Position numbers and translations under genes: made by a program. Below, piece by piece: positions 23,367-33,779 of a DNA stretch of 64,000 bases. This stretch comes from Bdellovibrio sp. KM01 (GTDB lineage Bacteria > Bdellovibrionota > Bdellovibrionia > Bdellovibrionales > Bdellovibrionaceae), in NCBI RefSeq assembly GCF_013752535.1, contig NZ_CP058348.1, positions 1,054,001 through 1,118,000 of the forward strand, given 5' to 3'. Each line of letters starts with the position of its first letter. Positions within the stretch are counted from its first letter, which is position 1. The notes beneath the pieces are model-generated. The model was not told the DNA's origin and ran no database searches. It saw nothing but the letters and a program-made list of their open reading frames with translations.

Positions 23367-25347
23367 ATTTCTAATCTTTCTGACTTTTATTTTAAATGCA
23401 GTCATGGCTATGGCTGCAGGGACGACGGTTAATGCTACTGTTGATCGCAATGAAATGCGTTTGGGTGATACTTTTACGGTCACGGTTTCCGCAGTTTCCA
23501 GTGAAGACGTGGATATGCAGGAACCCCGCGTTCCAGAGCTTGATGGTTTTGAACTATTAAATACCTGGAGTTCAACAGCTGTTGCGCAAAAACTTGTTCC
23601 CGGTCCGGGCGGCATGCAGTTTGAAACCCAGCGCCGCAAAGAATACAGCTATAGCCTGGCTCCAAAGCGTCAGGGGACTTTAAGTATTTCTTCATTTGAA
23701 GTTGTGGTGGGTGGAAAAGTATTTAGAACTCAACCGATCGTTATTAAAGTCGGTACAGGTGGTGGTGCTGCGAACCCACGTCAAATGCCTCAACGTCCTC
23801 AAGCCCCGCAATTCCCCGGTATGAATGAAGATCCGTTTGAAGCGATGGACCGCGCCGAAGAAGAAATGTTTAATCAGCTTTTGCAACAGCGTCAGCGCCT
23901 GCAGCAGCAGATCAGACAACAACAAGGTGCAGGAATGCCTGACGAACAGTTCGGCATGGGCGCATCCAGCGCGATTGATAATCCTGCTTTCCGCAGCCTT
24001 CCGACAAATCCTAACGACGCCTTTTTCATTGGTGTCGAAGTTGATAAAACGGAAGTGTACGAGGGTGAACAAGTCACGGTGAATTGGTACATTTATACTC
24101 GTGGTCAGATGGAAACTTTGGATCGCTTGAAGTTTCCAGATCTTCGTGGTTTTTGGAAAGAGATCATCGAGGAAGTTCCATCCATTCAGTTCTATGAACA
24201 AAATGTCGGCGGTATTCCTTGGAAAAAGGCTTTGCTTGCTTCTCACGCTTTGTTCCCAATCAAAGCGGGGACAGCAACAATTGATTCTTATAAAATCAAA
24301 TCCCGTGTTCGTACTTTGAGTCAATTGGGGATGATGAGTAAGCCCTATGAATACACAAAAAGCTCAGCCAGCATTCCCATCAAAGTAAAACCTTTGCCGG
24401 TGGAAGGACGCCCTTCTGATTTCTCGGGAGCTGTTGGTCAGTTTGACGTGCATGCGACGATTGAAGGTCAAAGTTTCCCGGTGAATCAACCCTTAAGCCT
24501 TAAAGTTCGTTTTGAAGGAGCAGGGAATGCGAAGCTAATCGATTTGCCAGCCATGACTTTGCCGACAGGACTTGAACAGTACGACACAAAATCTGATTCC
24601 AAGTTCTTTAAAAACGGTCGCAGTTACAAAGAATTTGAGATGCTTTTAATCCCGCGTCAAGAAGGCGACATGGTATTCCCGGGATTAAGTGTCAGCATGT
24701 TTGATCCTAAATCAGGCAAGTACTACACCAAAAAAACAGAACCGATCACTTTGAAAATCGTAAATAACCCAAATGCTCCGGTGGGTTCATCGCAAAGAAT
24801 TTCTGGGGCTCAACAACCAGCCGCCGCCAAGGTTGTGGAAAATAAACTTCCTGACGTGATCATGGCGTGGCAACCATCGGCGCAAGCATCAGTGATGGCT
24901 CGTCCGTGGTTATGGATTGTGATTTACGCGGGCATTATCACAGCGTTATTGGTTAAGAGCCAACGTGAATTCGGCTGGGGCCGCAGACGTAGAACTTTGA
25001 AAGAGCAAGTGGCGAAACGTTATAAAGTCGTCGATCAAGCTTTTGCTAAAGATGACTATCGCACCGTGGGCGCGGAAATGACGAACATCTTTTACATGGT
25101 GATGGGTCAAGTGGCAGGGGAGTCAGGAGCTTCGCAAAAAATCGAAGACTTGATGACGCAAATCCCTCCAAGTCTTCGCCGGGATCACGGGGATGAGATC
25201 ACGAAAACTTTTGAGGTCTTCCAAACGCTGTCCTTTGCGCCGGAGGAAATGTTGGGTGGCCTCAAGGAAAAAGCGACGGTGAAACAAAATATTGAGCAAG
25301 CTAAAAGAGTAATCAGTGAATTGATTTCTTCGAAGGAAGAGAAATAG
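23350..25347 (+). CDS. batD: BatD, periplasmic multi-domain membrane protein
   Basis: 665 residues from GTG at 23350, which has AAGGAG eight bases upstream and leads directly into a signal peptide (cut near AMAAGT); a GTG at 23311 would give a long non-signal extension. Beta-sandwich (BatD/oxygen tolerance) domains contain GDTFTVTVSA and YEGEQVTVNWYIYTRGQM. A C-terminal TM helix (about 520-540) and a cytoplasmic helical tail follow. A Q-rich linker is present (about 175-205). Last gene of the operon. Confidence 0.92.
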   Translation: MTKIGRFLIFLTFILNAVMAMAAGTTVNATVDRNEMRLGDTFTVTVSAVSSEDVDMQEPRVPELDGFELLNTWSSTAVAQKLVPGPGGMQFETQRRKEYSYSLAPKRQGTLSISSFEVVVGGKVFRTQPIVIKVGTGGGAANPRQMPQRPQAPQFPGMNEDPFEAMDRAEEEMFNQLLQQRQRLQQQIRQQQGAGMPDEQFGMGASSAIDNPAFRSLPTNPNDAFFIGVEVDKTEVYEGEQVTVNWYIYTRGQMETLDRLKFPDLRGFWKEIIEEVPSIQFYEQNVGGIPWKKALLASHALFPIKAGTATIDSYKIKSRVRTLSQLGMMSKPYEYTKSSASIPIKVKPLPVEGRPSDFSGAVGQFDVHATIEGQSFPVNQPLSLKVRFEGAGNAKLIDLPAMTLPTGLEQYDTKSDSKFFKNGRSYKEFEMLLIPRQEGDMVFPGLSVSMFDPKSGKYYTKKTEPITLKIVNNPNAPVGSSQRISGAQQPAAAKVVENKLPDVIMAWQPSAQASVMARPWLWIVIYAGIITALLVKSQREFGWGRRRRTLKEQVAKRYKVVDQAFAKDDYRTVGAEMTNIFYMVMGQVAGESGASQKIEDLMTQIPPSLRRDHGDEITKTFEVFQTLSFAPEEMLGGLKEKATVKQNIEQAKRVISELISSKEEK

Positions 25348-25348
25348 C

Positions 25349-25380
25349 AAAAAAGGCGTCTGTAGGACGCCTTTTTTGTT
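25349..25380. terminator. Bidirectional terminator, batD / giant lipoprotein
   Basis: AAAAAAGGCGTC pairs with GACGCCTTTTTT around TGTAG, with T and A tracts on the correct sides for both converging genes. Confidence 0.92.
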
Positions 25381-28300
25381 TTAGTAGTTTAACATTTTTT
25401 GGAGATAGACAGGAGCATTCGTCGGTGAAGCTGTTGTAACTGCGGCCGCACTCGGCCCCGCATCGACCACCGCTAAGCTTTTACCCACTGATTTACCAGA
25501 GCATTTCAAGACGCCACCGGTTGTGGTACCGCAAATCAAATTTGCTCCCACTTGGACACTTGAATATGTAACTCCGGTGTCAGCTGTAAATGGAGTTCCA
25601 AAAATCGTTGAGCCATTTGTTTCCGTTGGTGAAGTTGTACCCCATACCGCAGGATCACCCCAGCATCGGAGCGTGCCATCCATTTTAACACCACAAGCAT
25701 TGCCGGTCCCGAGACTGATATCTTTATAAGTCGCTCCGCCGTCGATGACCAATGGAGATAATACGTCAGTTCCGCTATTGTTACCTACAAGGCGACTAAA
25801 GTTATTCCCCCAACATTTTAAGACGTCAGCCGATGTAATACCGCAAGTCGTACCATTGAGGGTGATCTTTTTGTATGTGGTTCCTGAATCCACTAGCACG
25901 GGAGTTGAAGAGCTTGTCGTTGTCCCATTGCCGATGGAGCCACTTAAGTTATGCCCCCAGCATTTAATATTATCTGTAGAGGTGATACCACAAGTTGTAT
26001 AAGCGGATTTTTCGACGTACTTATAAGTCGTTCCAGTATCGATGTCCGTGAAACTTGCAATCTCAGTTGTCGTCCCGTCACCCAAATTTCCCCAGCCATT
26101 GTATCCCACGCAGCGTAATCCGCCTGTAGTGGTTACTCCGCAAATGGAATTGCCGTTCAAACTTACTTCGGAATACTGCACTCCAGGATCGATACTTGTG
26201 GGCACATAGAGATATGCACCGTTGGCAACTGCTGATCCAAAGACGTGGTTAAGATTTTGCCCCCAGCATTTCAGATCGCCAGCTGTCGTGATGGCACAGT
26301 TCGCATTGGAGTCGTGGCGGTTGGCAACTTTACTATAGTTTGTAGTTGGATCCAGCAGCACTGCACCTGCACGACGTTGAGCGGTCGTCGTCTTATCACC
26401 GAATACTGTTTGAGAGCCCCAGCAATAAAGTTTGTTGGCTTGAATTCCGCAAGTTTGGTTTCCGTTCTCTGAGGTAGAGTTTCCCCAACCTAACGAACTA
26501 AATGTCCAACCTTTAAGCTGTTCGGTGAAACTTGTATAAGTCGCATAAACAGGCCCTAATCCCGCACCATACAATACCATATTGCGAGTCGAGTCGTAAT
26601 TTAAGTTACCCCAGCACTTCAAAGCACCCGTTGTTGTGACACCACATGCGCGCACGCCCGCAGTGTAAGCTTTTGAATAACTAGTGCCGCTGTCTGCTGT
26701 CACCGGAGCATTGCGATTTGTCGCTGTTCCGTCCGCTAATTGATAAACCGAGTTATTACCCCAACACTGAAGAACATTTGTCGAAGTCACAGCGCAGGTA
26801 ACACCGCGACCGGAGGTACCAGTTGTTTCGTCATTCACCGCAACGGAAAGATAAGTTGTACCGGAGTTGACATCAACCGGAGTCGTGCGTGCCGTATTTG
26901 AACCATCACCTACTTGACCAAAAGTATTGTCTCCCCAACAGCGCAAGCCTCCTGAAGTCAGGATACCGCAAGTGTGGTGTGAGCCGACGGAGACAACCGA
27001 ATAGTCAGCAGTCGCATCGATGGAAATCGGAGTTGATGAATTCGTCGTCGTGCCTTCACCTAAATTATTATAAGTATTGCGGCCCCAACAGCGAAGCTTG
27101 TTTGCAGTCGTGATCGCGCATGTTGTTTTAGAGCCCGCTGCAACAAATTGATAGTCAGTGGTTCCGTCGATTTCTAAAGGAACTGCCTGAGTTGCCGTTG
27201 TTCCTTGACCGATCTGTCCCATGTCACCAAGGCCCCAGCAACGAAGTTTATTAGTGCTGGTGATACCGCAAGAGTGAGATTCGCCAGCGCTGACCATCGA
27301 ATACGCCACGCCTGAATCAATTAAGACAGGAGAAGTTCTTTGTGTGACAGTATTGTCACCAATTTGGCTGTTGGTGTTACGACCCCAGCAGTAAAGGTCT
27401 CCGCCTGTCGTGACGGCACAACTGTGATCAAGACCTACCGCAACGCTTTTAAATGAAGTGCCGCTTGAGACAGTGACGGCGGTATCTTTAAATTTGGTCG
27501 TGCCATCACCAATGCCGCCATAGGTATTGTGTCCCCAACAACGAACGGAGTTATCACTCATCAAAGCACAGCTGTGTGTGCGTCCCAATGCGACTTGATT
27601 CGTCGTTAGATTCTTTTCGTCATCTGCGATATAGAACTGTGCTTGGTAGGCTGTCCCCAGGTAAGCAAGATCGCGATCCGTTTTTGTCAGATGGACGTTA
27701 AGCACACGTTCGCCATCTGCGGTTGCGTTGTTCATAAAATTCAACGGTACATCGACGGACGTAGAACCAGTTGGGATCGTGACCGATCCGTTTACTAAGT
27801 CATGGTTGACGCCCTGAACGGCGTCTCCGCTAACCATATAATTAACCACAACATCGTAAGGTTTCGTGGAGGCCATACCAATTGTAAATTTTTGGCTTAA
27901 AGTGCCTTCGTTGACACGGTTCATATTCGTGGAAGTAATATTCACGGCTAACAGTCCATCTTGGAACCAAGTGTAACTTGTTGCAGCCGTGGCGCTTTGG
28001 AAGGTACCGCTGGAATCACCACCCAGCACACAAAGTGTGACGAAGGAGTTGCTGTAAGAAGCAACGTAATTAGTTATTGCCGTTGCGATCGCAGAGGCAC
28101 TTCCGTAGCTCGCCGTATCGCAAGTTCCAGAAGTGATGATGGCTTTTTTATACTGAGTTACACCAGTTCCGCTGACTGTCACATTAAGGTAGTTTCCTGA
28201 AGATGGATTCGCAGGCGTACCCGCCAAAACTGCAACTGGCAATGGTGCACTGATCACGATATCTTTTTGGCCTGAAAGAGAATTGGCAGAACCCGCCGCC

Positions 28301-31300
28301 GGTAAGGTCAGCGTCGCAGCATTGGTTAAAGAATCTCTCATTGTTCCGCCGTTAAGAACGATCGTCGCTGCCGCCGTATAATCCAGATCTGATGCGGAGT
28401 CGCCGGTCACCACGGTGTAATTGAAATTAATATTTGCAGTGCCACTTCCACTTGCATAGGTCGCATTGCGAGTCGTAGAACCCGTGGCCAATGTGATGTA
28501 AGGTGATCCAGTCACGGTTACGTTTTCATTGAACGTCACACGCACATTCACTACTGTCCCAACTCCGTAAGTACCGTCTGCGGTTGTTGAGGTCACAAGT
28601 TGTGGGATTGGGCCTGTGGCATCACGAGTCCAAGTTGCCTGAGTTGTCGTCGTTGAATAGTTGCCAGATGCTTCAAGACCGATGACACAGACTTTATAGG
28701 CGCCATCTCCTGTTGCGGTGAGCGAATCTGTAATTTTAGTGGCAACGGCGATGTCAGAACCTGTATAGGCCGCGGTGTTCGTACAGACTTCAGTTCCACC
28801 TGGAGGAACGATGAAGTATCTATATTGAACGATTCCCGTACCTGCGACGGTGATATTTAAGGTCGATGTGGCATTGGTTCCCGTCGGTGCACCTGAAATC
28901 GTCGCAGCTCCTGGATTCACAGTGTCCTTATAGAAGTTGCGAGTAGGTGAGCTTGTATTCCCATTCAAAGCCGTCAGTCGTGCGAAGACTGAGTAAGGAG
29001 TGCCGGCCTGATCAGCAAGACCAGACATGTCCATCGTAATACTCCAAGTATTTGATGTACAAGTAGCTGTACCTGTCGGAGCTTGTGGAGTCGCTCCCCA
29101 ATATACGTAAGCGTCAACGGTGCGACCATTTAAATTACAGGTACCGGTGATGGTGAAGGAAGTTTTGTTGTTATTGTTAATATACGACAAGTTTGTCGGA
29201 GTCGACCAAGTCAAGGTCGGTACCGAGCCATCATGAGTGATTGAATCCGATACGCAGTTTGATTCGTTGCCAGCAACGTCGCGAGTTTTGAAATAAACCG
29301 TATTTACATCGTCTGCAGTCGTCAGAGTCCAAACTTTCGAAGTAGCATAAGTTTCCCATGTACCACCTGTCAAACAAAGGGCGTTGTTGGTCACGTACAT
29401 ATCCGCTGCACCCGTTGAAGCGATCGTCAGGTTGTTCGACAGATTTCCAGTGTAAGCGTCGTCATTTTTAATCACGAATGTCGAAACGGTCGGAGCCACA
29501 GTGTCTTTAGTGTAGCTTTGTGATGCCGCAGTCGCAGCGATTCCGCCGGAGCTACTGTGATTCGCAGTGAATGAAATCGAAGCATCGGCCAATGTCGATA
29601 CGTCAATTGTTTTGCTCCAGGCACCTGCGGAACAATTTGGCGAAGTCACGGTTAAGCCTGTGACCGTGATGTTTACAGGTTGTCCGTTTTCAGAACAGGC
29701 ACCAGAGATCGTGAACGCAGTTGAATTCGCAATATTAATATAAGAACCCGGAGCTGGGGAGGCGATAGTCACAGTTGGAATAGTTGACGTGTGAACGATC
29801 GTATCCGAATAGCAACTGGATTCATTGCCAGCTGCATCTTTGAACTTGGAATAAACCGTATTTGTCGCATCTGCAGTTGCTAAACTCCAGGATTTAGAAG
29901 TCGCAAAGGCTTCCCAAGCGCCGCCGCTCGCGCAACCAGCAGTATTTGTAACATACATCTCGCCACCGCTGTCCGATGAAGTCAGAGTCAATGTTGTGGA
30001 CAAGCTGGTGGTCGTCGAAGCGCCGCCATTAATTACCACTGAACCCGTCGGCACAACAGTATCTTTAGTATATGAAGGCGAAGTCGCAGAGCCCGTGTTT
30101 CCGGCAGCATCGTTCATCGATGCGCCCAATTGGAAGCTTCCTTGAGCTAAAGTAGATAAATCAAGGATGGCACTGAAAGTTGTACCCGAACAAGTTGTTG
30201 TCGAAGTGAAACTGCTTGGTCCGGTGATGGTGATTGAACGACCATTTTCAGAACAAGAACCGCTGATTGTGAATGCCGTAACATTCGAACCATTCACGTA
30301 AGTACTAGCCACAGGAGAAGTAATTGAAAGAGTCGGGTTCGTACTGTCGTGCACGATATCATCACTTACGCAGGCCGTTTCGTTATCGTGGCTTTCTTTA
30401 AATTTCACATAAACAGTGTTGGTCGTATTTGCCGAAGGCAAAGTCCAAGCTTTTGACGCAGAATAGGCTTCCCAGACTCCGCCAGAGGTACATCCCGCTG
30501 TGTTGGTGATGTACATTTGTGTCGCGCCGGTTACATTCATGTTCAAAGTTGCAGAAAGCGAATTCGTAATCGCCGCGCCAGCATTCAACGCTACCGATGT
30601 GATCGTCGGCACACTCACATAGCGAGTTGTGATCACGAATTTAGAGCGTGTATTGTCGTAAGTATCTTTATGGGTTGCTGAAATGGAAACTGTGTTTCCC
30701 GTAAGGCTAGAGACATCCAATGTTTTAGTGAATGAGCCAGTTGCACAAGTCGCTGTCGTATTGATAGTACCGATCGCGATATTCACGGTTTCCCCGTTTT
30801 CAGAACAAGTACCCGAAACTGTATAAGCCCCTTGGTTTGCAGCGTTGATGGCAGCAATCGAGGGGATATCAATTGATGGAGGCACAGAATCTTTATCAAC
30901 CGTGACTGTATAAGATTTCGGAGTGCCGCCACCTTGAGGTGTCACCGTAAATGTAATATCTCCGGCATAAACTCCAGCCATAGCGCTTAAATCAATCGCG
31001 CGTGACCAGTTTCCAGATGAAGAACAAGTGAATGTCGTGATGTTTGCTGCCGATGGTGCAGAAACCTGAACCGATGCGCCTTGAGCACAACGACCATAAA
31101 AAGGAGCCGTCGCGACATTCGCTTCATTGATTTTTCCACCAACTGCGGAAGTCGCAACCGCAAAAGAATCTTGATAAGTCACTGGAGCAGAACAGTCAGA
31201 AGATTTGACCTTACCTGTTACGTCCATCGAGAAAACGCGAAACGTGTATTGTTCGCCTTCGTCTTTCGGAAATGAAGCGGTGTTATCAGCGGCATCTGCG

Positions 31301-31602
31301 CCCAGCTGAATAGTTGGCAGAATAGGGTCTTCGCAGTTCGCACCTTTATAATAGAGGAGTTCTTGTTGGACGATTTTTTCGTTGGTAGGAGCTTCCCATT
31401 TAGCCTGAAGGTCCCCAGACTTTTGTAGGGCATTTTGATCCCACGCCAGGGAGGTTCCCACGCTGCTGGAAAGTTCTTCCAAAGACATTTCGATAGAGCA
31501 CCCCACCAACAGAAGTGGCAGGATGCTGTATCTTATAGCCTGAAACAATGACTTCAAAGACGTCCAAAAGTGTTCCATGAAGTACTTATCGGAGTTTCCC
31601 AA
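25381..31602 (-). CDS. Giant lipoprotein: Ig-like repeats, Calx-beta, 14 RCC1 blades
   Basis: 2073 residues from a TTG at 31602; an ATG at 31578 gives the same leader eight residues shorter. The leader ends in the lipobox LLLVGC. Residues about 55-1215 are tandem bacterial Ig-like modules with recurring motifs such as SGSCSENGR and YTKDTVVPT. A Calx-beta domain (about 1217-1325, VNEGTLSQKFTIGM) follows. From about 1335 to 2050 there are 14 RCC1-type repeats of the form HSCAL...VRCWGxNxxGxxGDGT, each with a Cys pair. It is likely surface-exposed and adhesive or ligand-binding; function inferred. Single gene. Confidence 0.92.
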   Translation of the reverse strand: MGNSDKYFMEHFWTSLKSLFQAIRYSILPLLLVGCSIEMSLEELSSSVGTSLAWDQNALQKSGDLQAKWEAPTNEKIVQQELLYYKGANCEDPILPTIQLGADAADNTASFPKDEGEQYTFRVFSMDVTGKVKSSDCSAPVTYQDSFAVATSAVGGKINEANVATAPFYGRCAQGASVQVSAPSAANITTFTCSSSGNWSRAIDLSAMAGVYAGDITFTVTPQGGGTPKSYTVTVDKDSVPPSIDIPSIAAINAANQGAYTVSGTCSENGETVNIAIGTINTTATCATGSFTKTLDVSSLTGNTVSISATHKDTYDNTRSKFVITTRYVSVPTITSVALNAGAAITNSLSATLNMNVTGATQMYITNTAGCTSGGVWEAYSASKAWTLPSANTTNTVYVKFKESHDNETACVSDDIVHDSTNPTLSITSPVASTYVNGSNVTAFTISGSCSENGRSITITGPSSFTSTTTCSGTTFSAILDLSTLAQGSFQLGASMNDAAGNTGSATSPSYTKDTVVPTGSVVINGGASTTTSLSTTLTLTSSDSGGEMYVTNTAGCASGGAWEAFATSKSWSLATADATNTVYSKFKDAAGNESSCYSDTIVHTSTIPTVTIASPAPGSYINIANSTAFTISGACSENGQPVNITVTGLTVTSPNCSAGAWSKTIDVSTLADASISFTANHSSSGGIAATAASQSYTKDTVAPTVSTFVIKNDDAYTGNLSNNLTIASTGAADMYVTNNALCLTGGTWETYATSKVWTLTTADDVNTVYFKTRDVAGNESNCVSDSITHDGSVPTLTWSTPTNLSYINNNNKTSFTITGTCNLNGRTVDAYVYWGATPQAPTGTATCTSNTWSITMDMSGLADQAGTPYSVFARLTALNGNTSSPTRNFYKDTVNPGAATISGAPTGTNATSTLNITVAGTGIVQYRYFIVPPGGTEVCTNTAAYTGSDIAVATKITDSLTATGDGAYKVCVIGLEASGNYSTTTTQATWTRDATGPIPQLVTSTTADGTYGVGTVVNVRVTFNENVTVTGSPYITLATGSTTRNATYASGSGTANINFNYTVVTGDSASDLDYTAAATIVLNGGTMRDSLTNAATLTLPAAGSANSLSGQKDIVISAPLPVAVLAGTPANPSSGNYLNVTVSGTGVTQYKKAIITSGTCDTASYGSASAIATAITNYVASYSNSFVTLCVLGGDSSGTFQSATAATSYTWFQDGLLAVNITSTNMNRVNEGTLSQKFTIGMASTKPYDVVVNYMVSGDAVQGVNHDLVNGSVTIPTGSTSVDVPLNFMNNATADGERVLNVHLTKTDRDLAYLGTAYQAQFYIADDEKNLTTNQVALGRTHSCALMSDNSVRCWGHNTYGGIGDGTTKFKDTAVTVSSGTSFKSVAVGLDHSCAVTTGGDLYCWGRNTNSQIGDNTVTQRTSPVLIDSGVAYSMVSAGESHSCGITSTNKLRCWGLGDMGQIGQGTTATQAVPLEIDGTTDYQFVAAGSKTTCAITTANKLRCWGRNTYNNLGEGTTTNSSTPISIDATADYSVVSVGSHHTCGILTSGGLRCWGDNTFGQVGDGSNTARTTPVDVNSGTTYLSVAVNDETTGTSGRGVTCAVTSTNVLQCWGNNSVYQLADGTATNRNAPVTADSGTSYSKAYTAGVRACGVTTTGALKCWGNLNYDSTRNMVLYGAGLGPVYATYTSFTEQLKGWTFSSLGWGNSTSENGNQTCGIQANKLYCWGSQTVFGDKTTTAQRRAGAVLLDPTTNYSKVANRHDSNANCAITTAGDLKCWGQNLNHVFGSAVANGAYLYVPTSIDPGVQYSEVSLNGNSICGVTTTGGLRCVGYNGWGNLGDGTTTEIASFTDIDTGTTYKYVEKSAYTTCGITSTDNIKCWGHNLSGSIGNGTTTSSSTPVLVDSGTTYKKITLNGTTCGITSADVLKCWGNNFSRLVGNNSGTDVLSPLVIDGGATYKDISLGTGNACGVKMDGTLRCWGDPAVWGTTSPTETNGSTIFGTPFTADTGVTYSSVQVGANLICGTTTGGVLKCSGKSVGKSLAVVDAGPSAAAVTTASPTNAPVYLQKMLNY

Positions 31603-31707
31603 ATACCTTTAATGAATTCACGAGGTAAGTTATTGAAACTACGATCGTGTTTCACAAAAGTAATTTATGAGGTCGATGGGACTGATTCAGATTGAGACGT
31701 TGTAAAC

Positions 31708-32250
31708 TTATCTTGTTTGAACGAACGGAAAGCGTTCAGTCATTTGATAACGGGTCTGCGGAGTCTTTCCGTCCAGTTCACTGCTGGCGGTCCCCATAAA
31801 GATTTGTAGCGGATTCTGTGCTTTCACCTGATAAGTCGTATACAGAATATCGCCCTCGCCAGGCACTTTGTATTCATCACATACTTTGCCAGTCACAACT
31901 CGCGCTTCGTTTGTTTTCCAATCAGAAAAACCACACCAGTTGATCATGTTTAAAGCTTCGGTGACCTTGTCAGAAAGACTTGCATAGGTCGCCTCCACCG
32001 TCGTCATATCAATCTCACGGTCAACGGACTTTACTTTGTAAGTTTCTTCATAGACTAAGTAGGCTTTCGTGCATTTATCATCTTCATATGCCACATGAGA
32101 AAAATTCCAGCGCGGACCTTGAATCGTCAGATGAGTGATCAAAGAATCATCCTCCATCAAGTGACAAGCCTTCGTATAATTGCCATCAATGTTTTGAACC
32201 GCAGGCGCCGCAAATACCAATTGTGAAAAAAGCAAAATCATTTTGATCAT
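31708..32250 (-). CDS. Secreted protein, unknown function
   Basis: 180 residues with a short signal peptide (MIKMILLFSQLVFA, then APAVQ). The start of the mature chain, GNYTKACHLMEDDS, and five cysteines suggest a disulfide-bonded, beta-rich periplasmic or secreted domain. No family recognised. ATG at 32250 with AAGGATGATC upstream on the minus strand. Single gene. Confidence 0.8.
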   Translation of the reverse strand: MIKMILLFSQLVFAAPAVQNIDGNYTKACHLMEDDSLITHLTIQGPRWNFSHVAYEDDKCTKAYLVYEETYKVKSVDREIDMTTVEATYASLSDKVTEALNMINWCGFSDWKTNEARVVTGKVCDEYKVPGEGDILYTTYQVKAQNPLQIFMGTASSELDGKTPQTRYQMTERFPFVQTR

Positions 32251-32447
32251 CCTTCAATCGTAAATCTCTAAACCCCTAATTCAATGCGCACCGCTCCCGT
32301 AAAAGGTGCCAGGTCCTGTTTGCGGAAGCGGCGCGGCCACGGGCCGAGGTTCTCAGTGAGCTTTCGTTTTCAGGGAAATTACGTGATGTCGTTGTTTCCA
32401 CTGGGATGGCCTTGTAGGTTCCGCCGCATATCAAAAAGGAGTTTCTT

Positions 32448-32771
32448 ATGCGTATATTGGCAATGGCTTTAACGATGGTTCTTTCTTCAGCAGCTTTCGC
32501 CGGCACAAACATGTGCACAACATTCAAATCGGATCGTATGTTGAAGGCACTTCACACGGTGGCTGCTCGTGAAAAAGTGACTTTCGAGGAAATTTGCAAC
32601 CTACCTAAAGTTTTGGGTGTGGAAGCAATGCCGTCTCAAATCGTGAATATCAATGGTGATGTGATTCCATACACTCGCGTGCAATTGCATATGTCTGAAT
32701 CAAGCTGCCTGTACATGGTTCGTGACGCTGACCAAGCAATCACGGAAGCTCGTTGCTATTCAGCTTGGTAA
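32448..32771 (+). CDS. Small secreted protein, unknown function
   Basis: 107 residues. Signal peptide MRILAMALTMVLSSAAFA, cut before GTNMC. The mature part of about 89 residues carries four cysteines (NMCTTF, EEICNL, SSCLYM, ARCYSA), likely two disulfides. No family recognised. An AAAAGGAG ribosome site precedes the ATG and a terminator follows, so it is a monocistronic gene. Confidence 0.82.
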   Translation: MRILAMALTMVLSSAAFAGTNMCTTFKSDRMLKALHTVAAREKVTFEEICNLPKVLGVEAMPSQIVNINGDVIPYTRVQLHMSESSCLYMVRDADQAITEARCYSAW

Positions 32772-32780
32772 TAATTAAGT

Positions 32781-32806
32781 AAGCCGGGCTAAAATCCGGC
32801 TTTTTA
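32781..32806 (+). terminator. Terminator of the 32448 gene
   Basis: AAGCCGG pairs with CCGGCTT around GCTAAAAT, followed by TTTTT. Confidence 0.8.
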
Positions 32807-32910
32807 GTTCATTTTTTCGTTTTCTTCCATAGTCCTTCAACGCTGTTTTCATATTCTTGTCCCAAGAGATCACAACTGATTGTGAGCTTAAGCCTGTGAG
32901 GATTAGAACT

Positions 32911-33474
32911 ATGGAAAGAATATTGAATGCCGTATTGTTTTCGCTTATCTCAATGGCCACTGCCGCTGCGATTGGCGCCCAGGAACAACCACCGCAACGA
33001 GGCCCTGCTGGTGCCGGCGGAGAGGGGAATGAAGTTCTACGCTGTATTTACACTCCCGCAGCCGATTCCCAAAGCTCGTCACTTCCATCATCTAAACTCG
33101 GCATAAAGTTTTTGCTGCAAAGAAATAACAGCAATCATATTGCCGCAGACACTTACACTTTAAATGATTCCAATCAACCGATCAAACAAGTTGGCCATGC
33201 GGAACTTACGGGCTCTGTCTCTGAAATTACAGCGACAACTAAAGCTGCTGAGATTATTTCGGGATTAGCGTTGGCAGAGGATTCGCCCTTTGATTTCCAA
33301 ATCACATTGGATTCAACCGCCGCCGATGGCAATGGCCGTTTAGGCGCCATCGTGGAATCAATGACAACTTTTACGGGAGAGATTTACACGCAAGTTCCAG
33401 TCAGTTGCAAAATCCCACCTGCGCCTCAGCAAAAACCGCCAGCTGCGCAAAGGGAGAAATCCAAATTGAATTAA
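32911..33474 (+). CDS. Secreted protein, unknown function
   Basis: 187 residues from the ATG at 32911 (GTGAGGA upstream); the frame extends back to 32857 without a start context. A signal peptide ends near AIGAQ. A short Gly/Pro-rich linker precedes a domain of about 130 residues with two cysteines (LRCIY and VSCKI), and the tail is Pro/Gln-rich. No family recognised. Its stop codon overlaps that of the convergent antitoxin gene by four bases. Confidence 0.78.
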   Translation: MERILNAVLFSLISMATAAAIGAQEQPPQRGPAGAGGEGNEVLRCIYTPAADSQSSSLPSSKLGIKFLLQRNNSNHIAADTYTLNDSNQPIKQVGHAELTGSVSEITATTKAAEIISGLALAEDSPFDFQITLDSTAADGNGRLGAIVESMTTFTGEIYTQVPVSCKIPPAPQQKPPAAQREKSKLN

Positions 33475-33779
33475 ACGCTATCAAGCTTAACGTTGTATTT
33501 AAGCCCATCAGCATACAGCGAGTCGCGAATGGCCAAGGAAACCAGAGCCTGCTCGGGATAACCAATTTTCTTAGCAATTTTCGCGGCTCTACCTGGAGAA
33601 GGAATTCGGCGACCTTTTTCAAGATCACAAAGGCTCTGCACAGAGATCCCCAGAAATTTAGCATACTCCGTCTGGCTCATCTCATCGCTCAGGCGCCATG
33701 CTCTAAGAAATCGAGCGACAGTCAGTCGACCATATTTTTTTTCAAAAAAATCGACAGCATCTCTTCTCTTAGTAGTCAT
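33471..33779 (-). CDS. XRE-type antitoxin of a HigBA/RelE-like module
   Basis: 102 residues. HTH core TEYAKFLGISVQSLCDLEKG at about 37-56. It begins inside the end of the toxin gene (11-base overlap), giving the toxin-first order typical of HigBA. The antitoxin should bind the toxin and repress the operon through its HTH. Confidence 0.9.
   Translation of the reverse strand: MTTKRRDAVDFFEKKYGRLTVARFLRAWRLSDEMSQTEYAKFLGISVQSLCDLEKGRRIPSPGRAAKIAKKIGYPEQALVSLAIRDSLYADGLKYNVKLDSV

Noticed and set aside
32297-32320. REP/RAYT-type palindrome (AAAAGGTGCCAGGTCC)
   Set aside because: Only one half of such a palindrome is present, without a matching arm or a nearby Y1 transposase.
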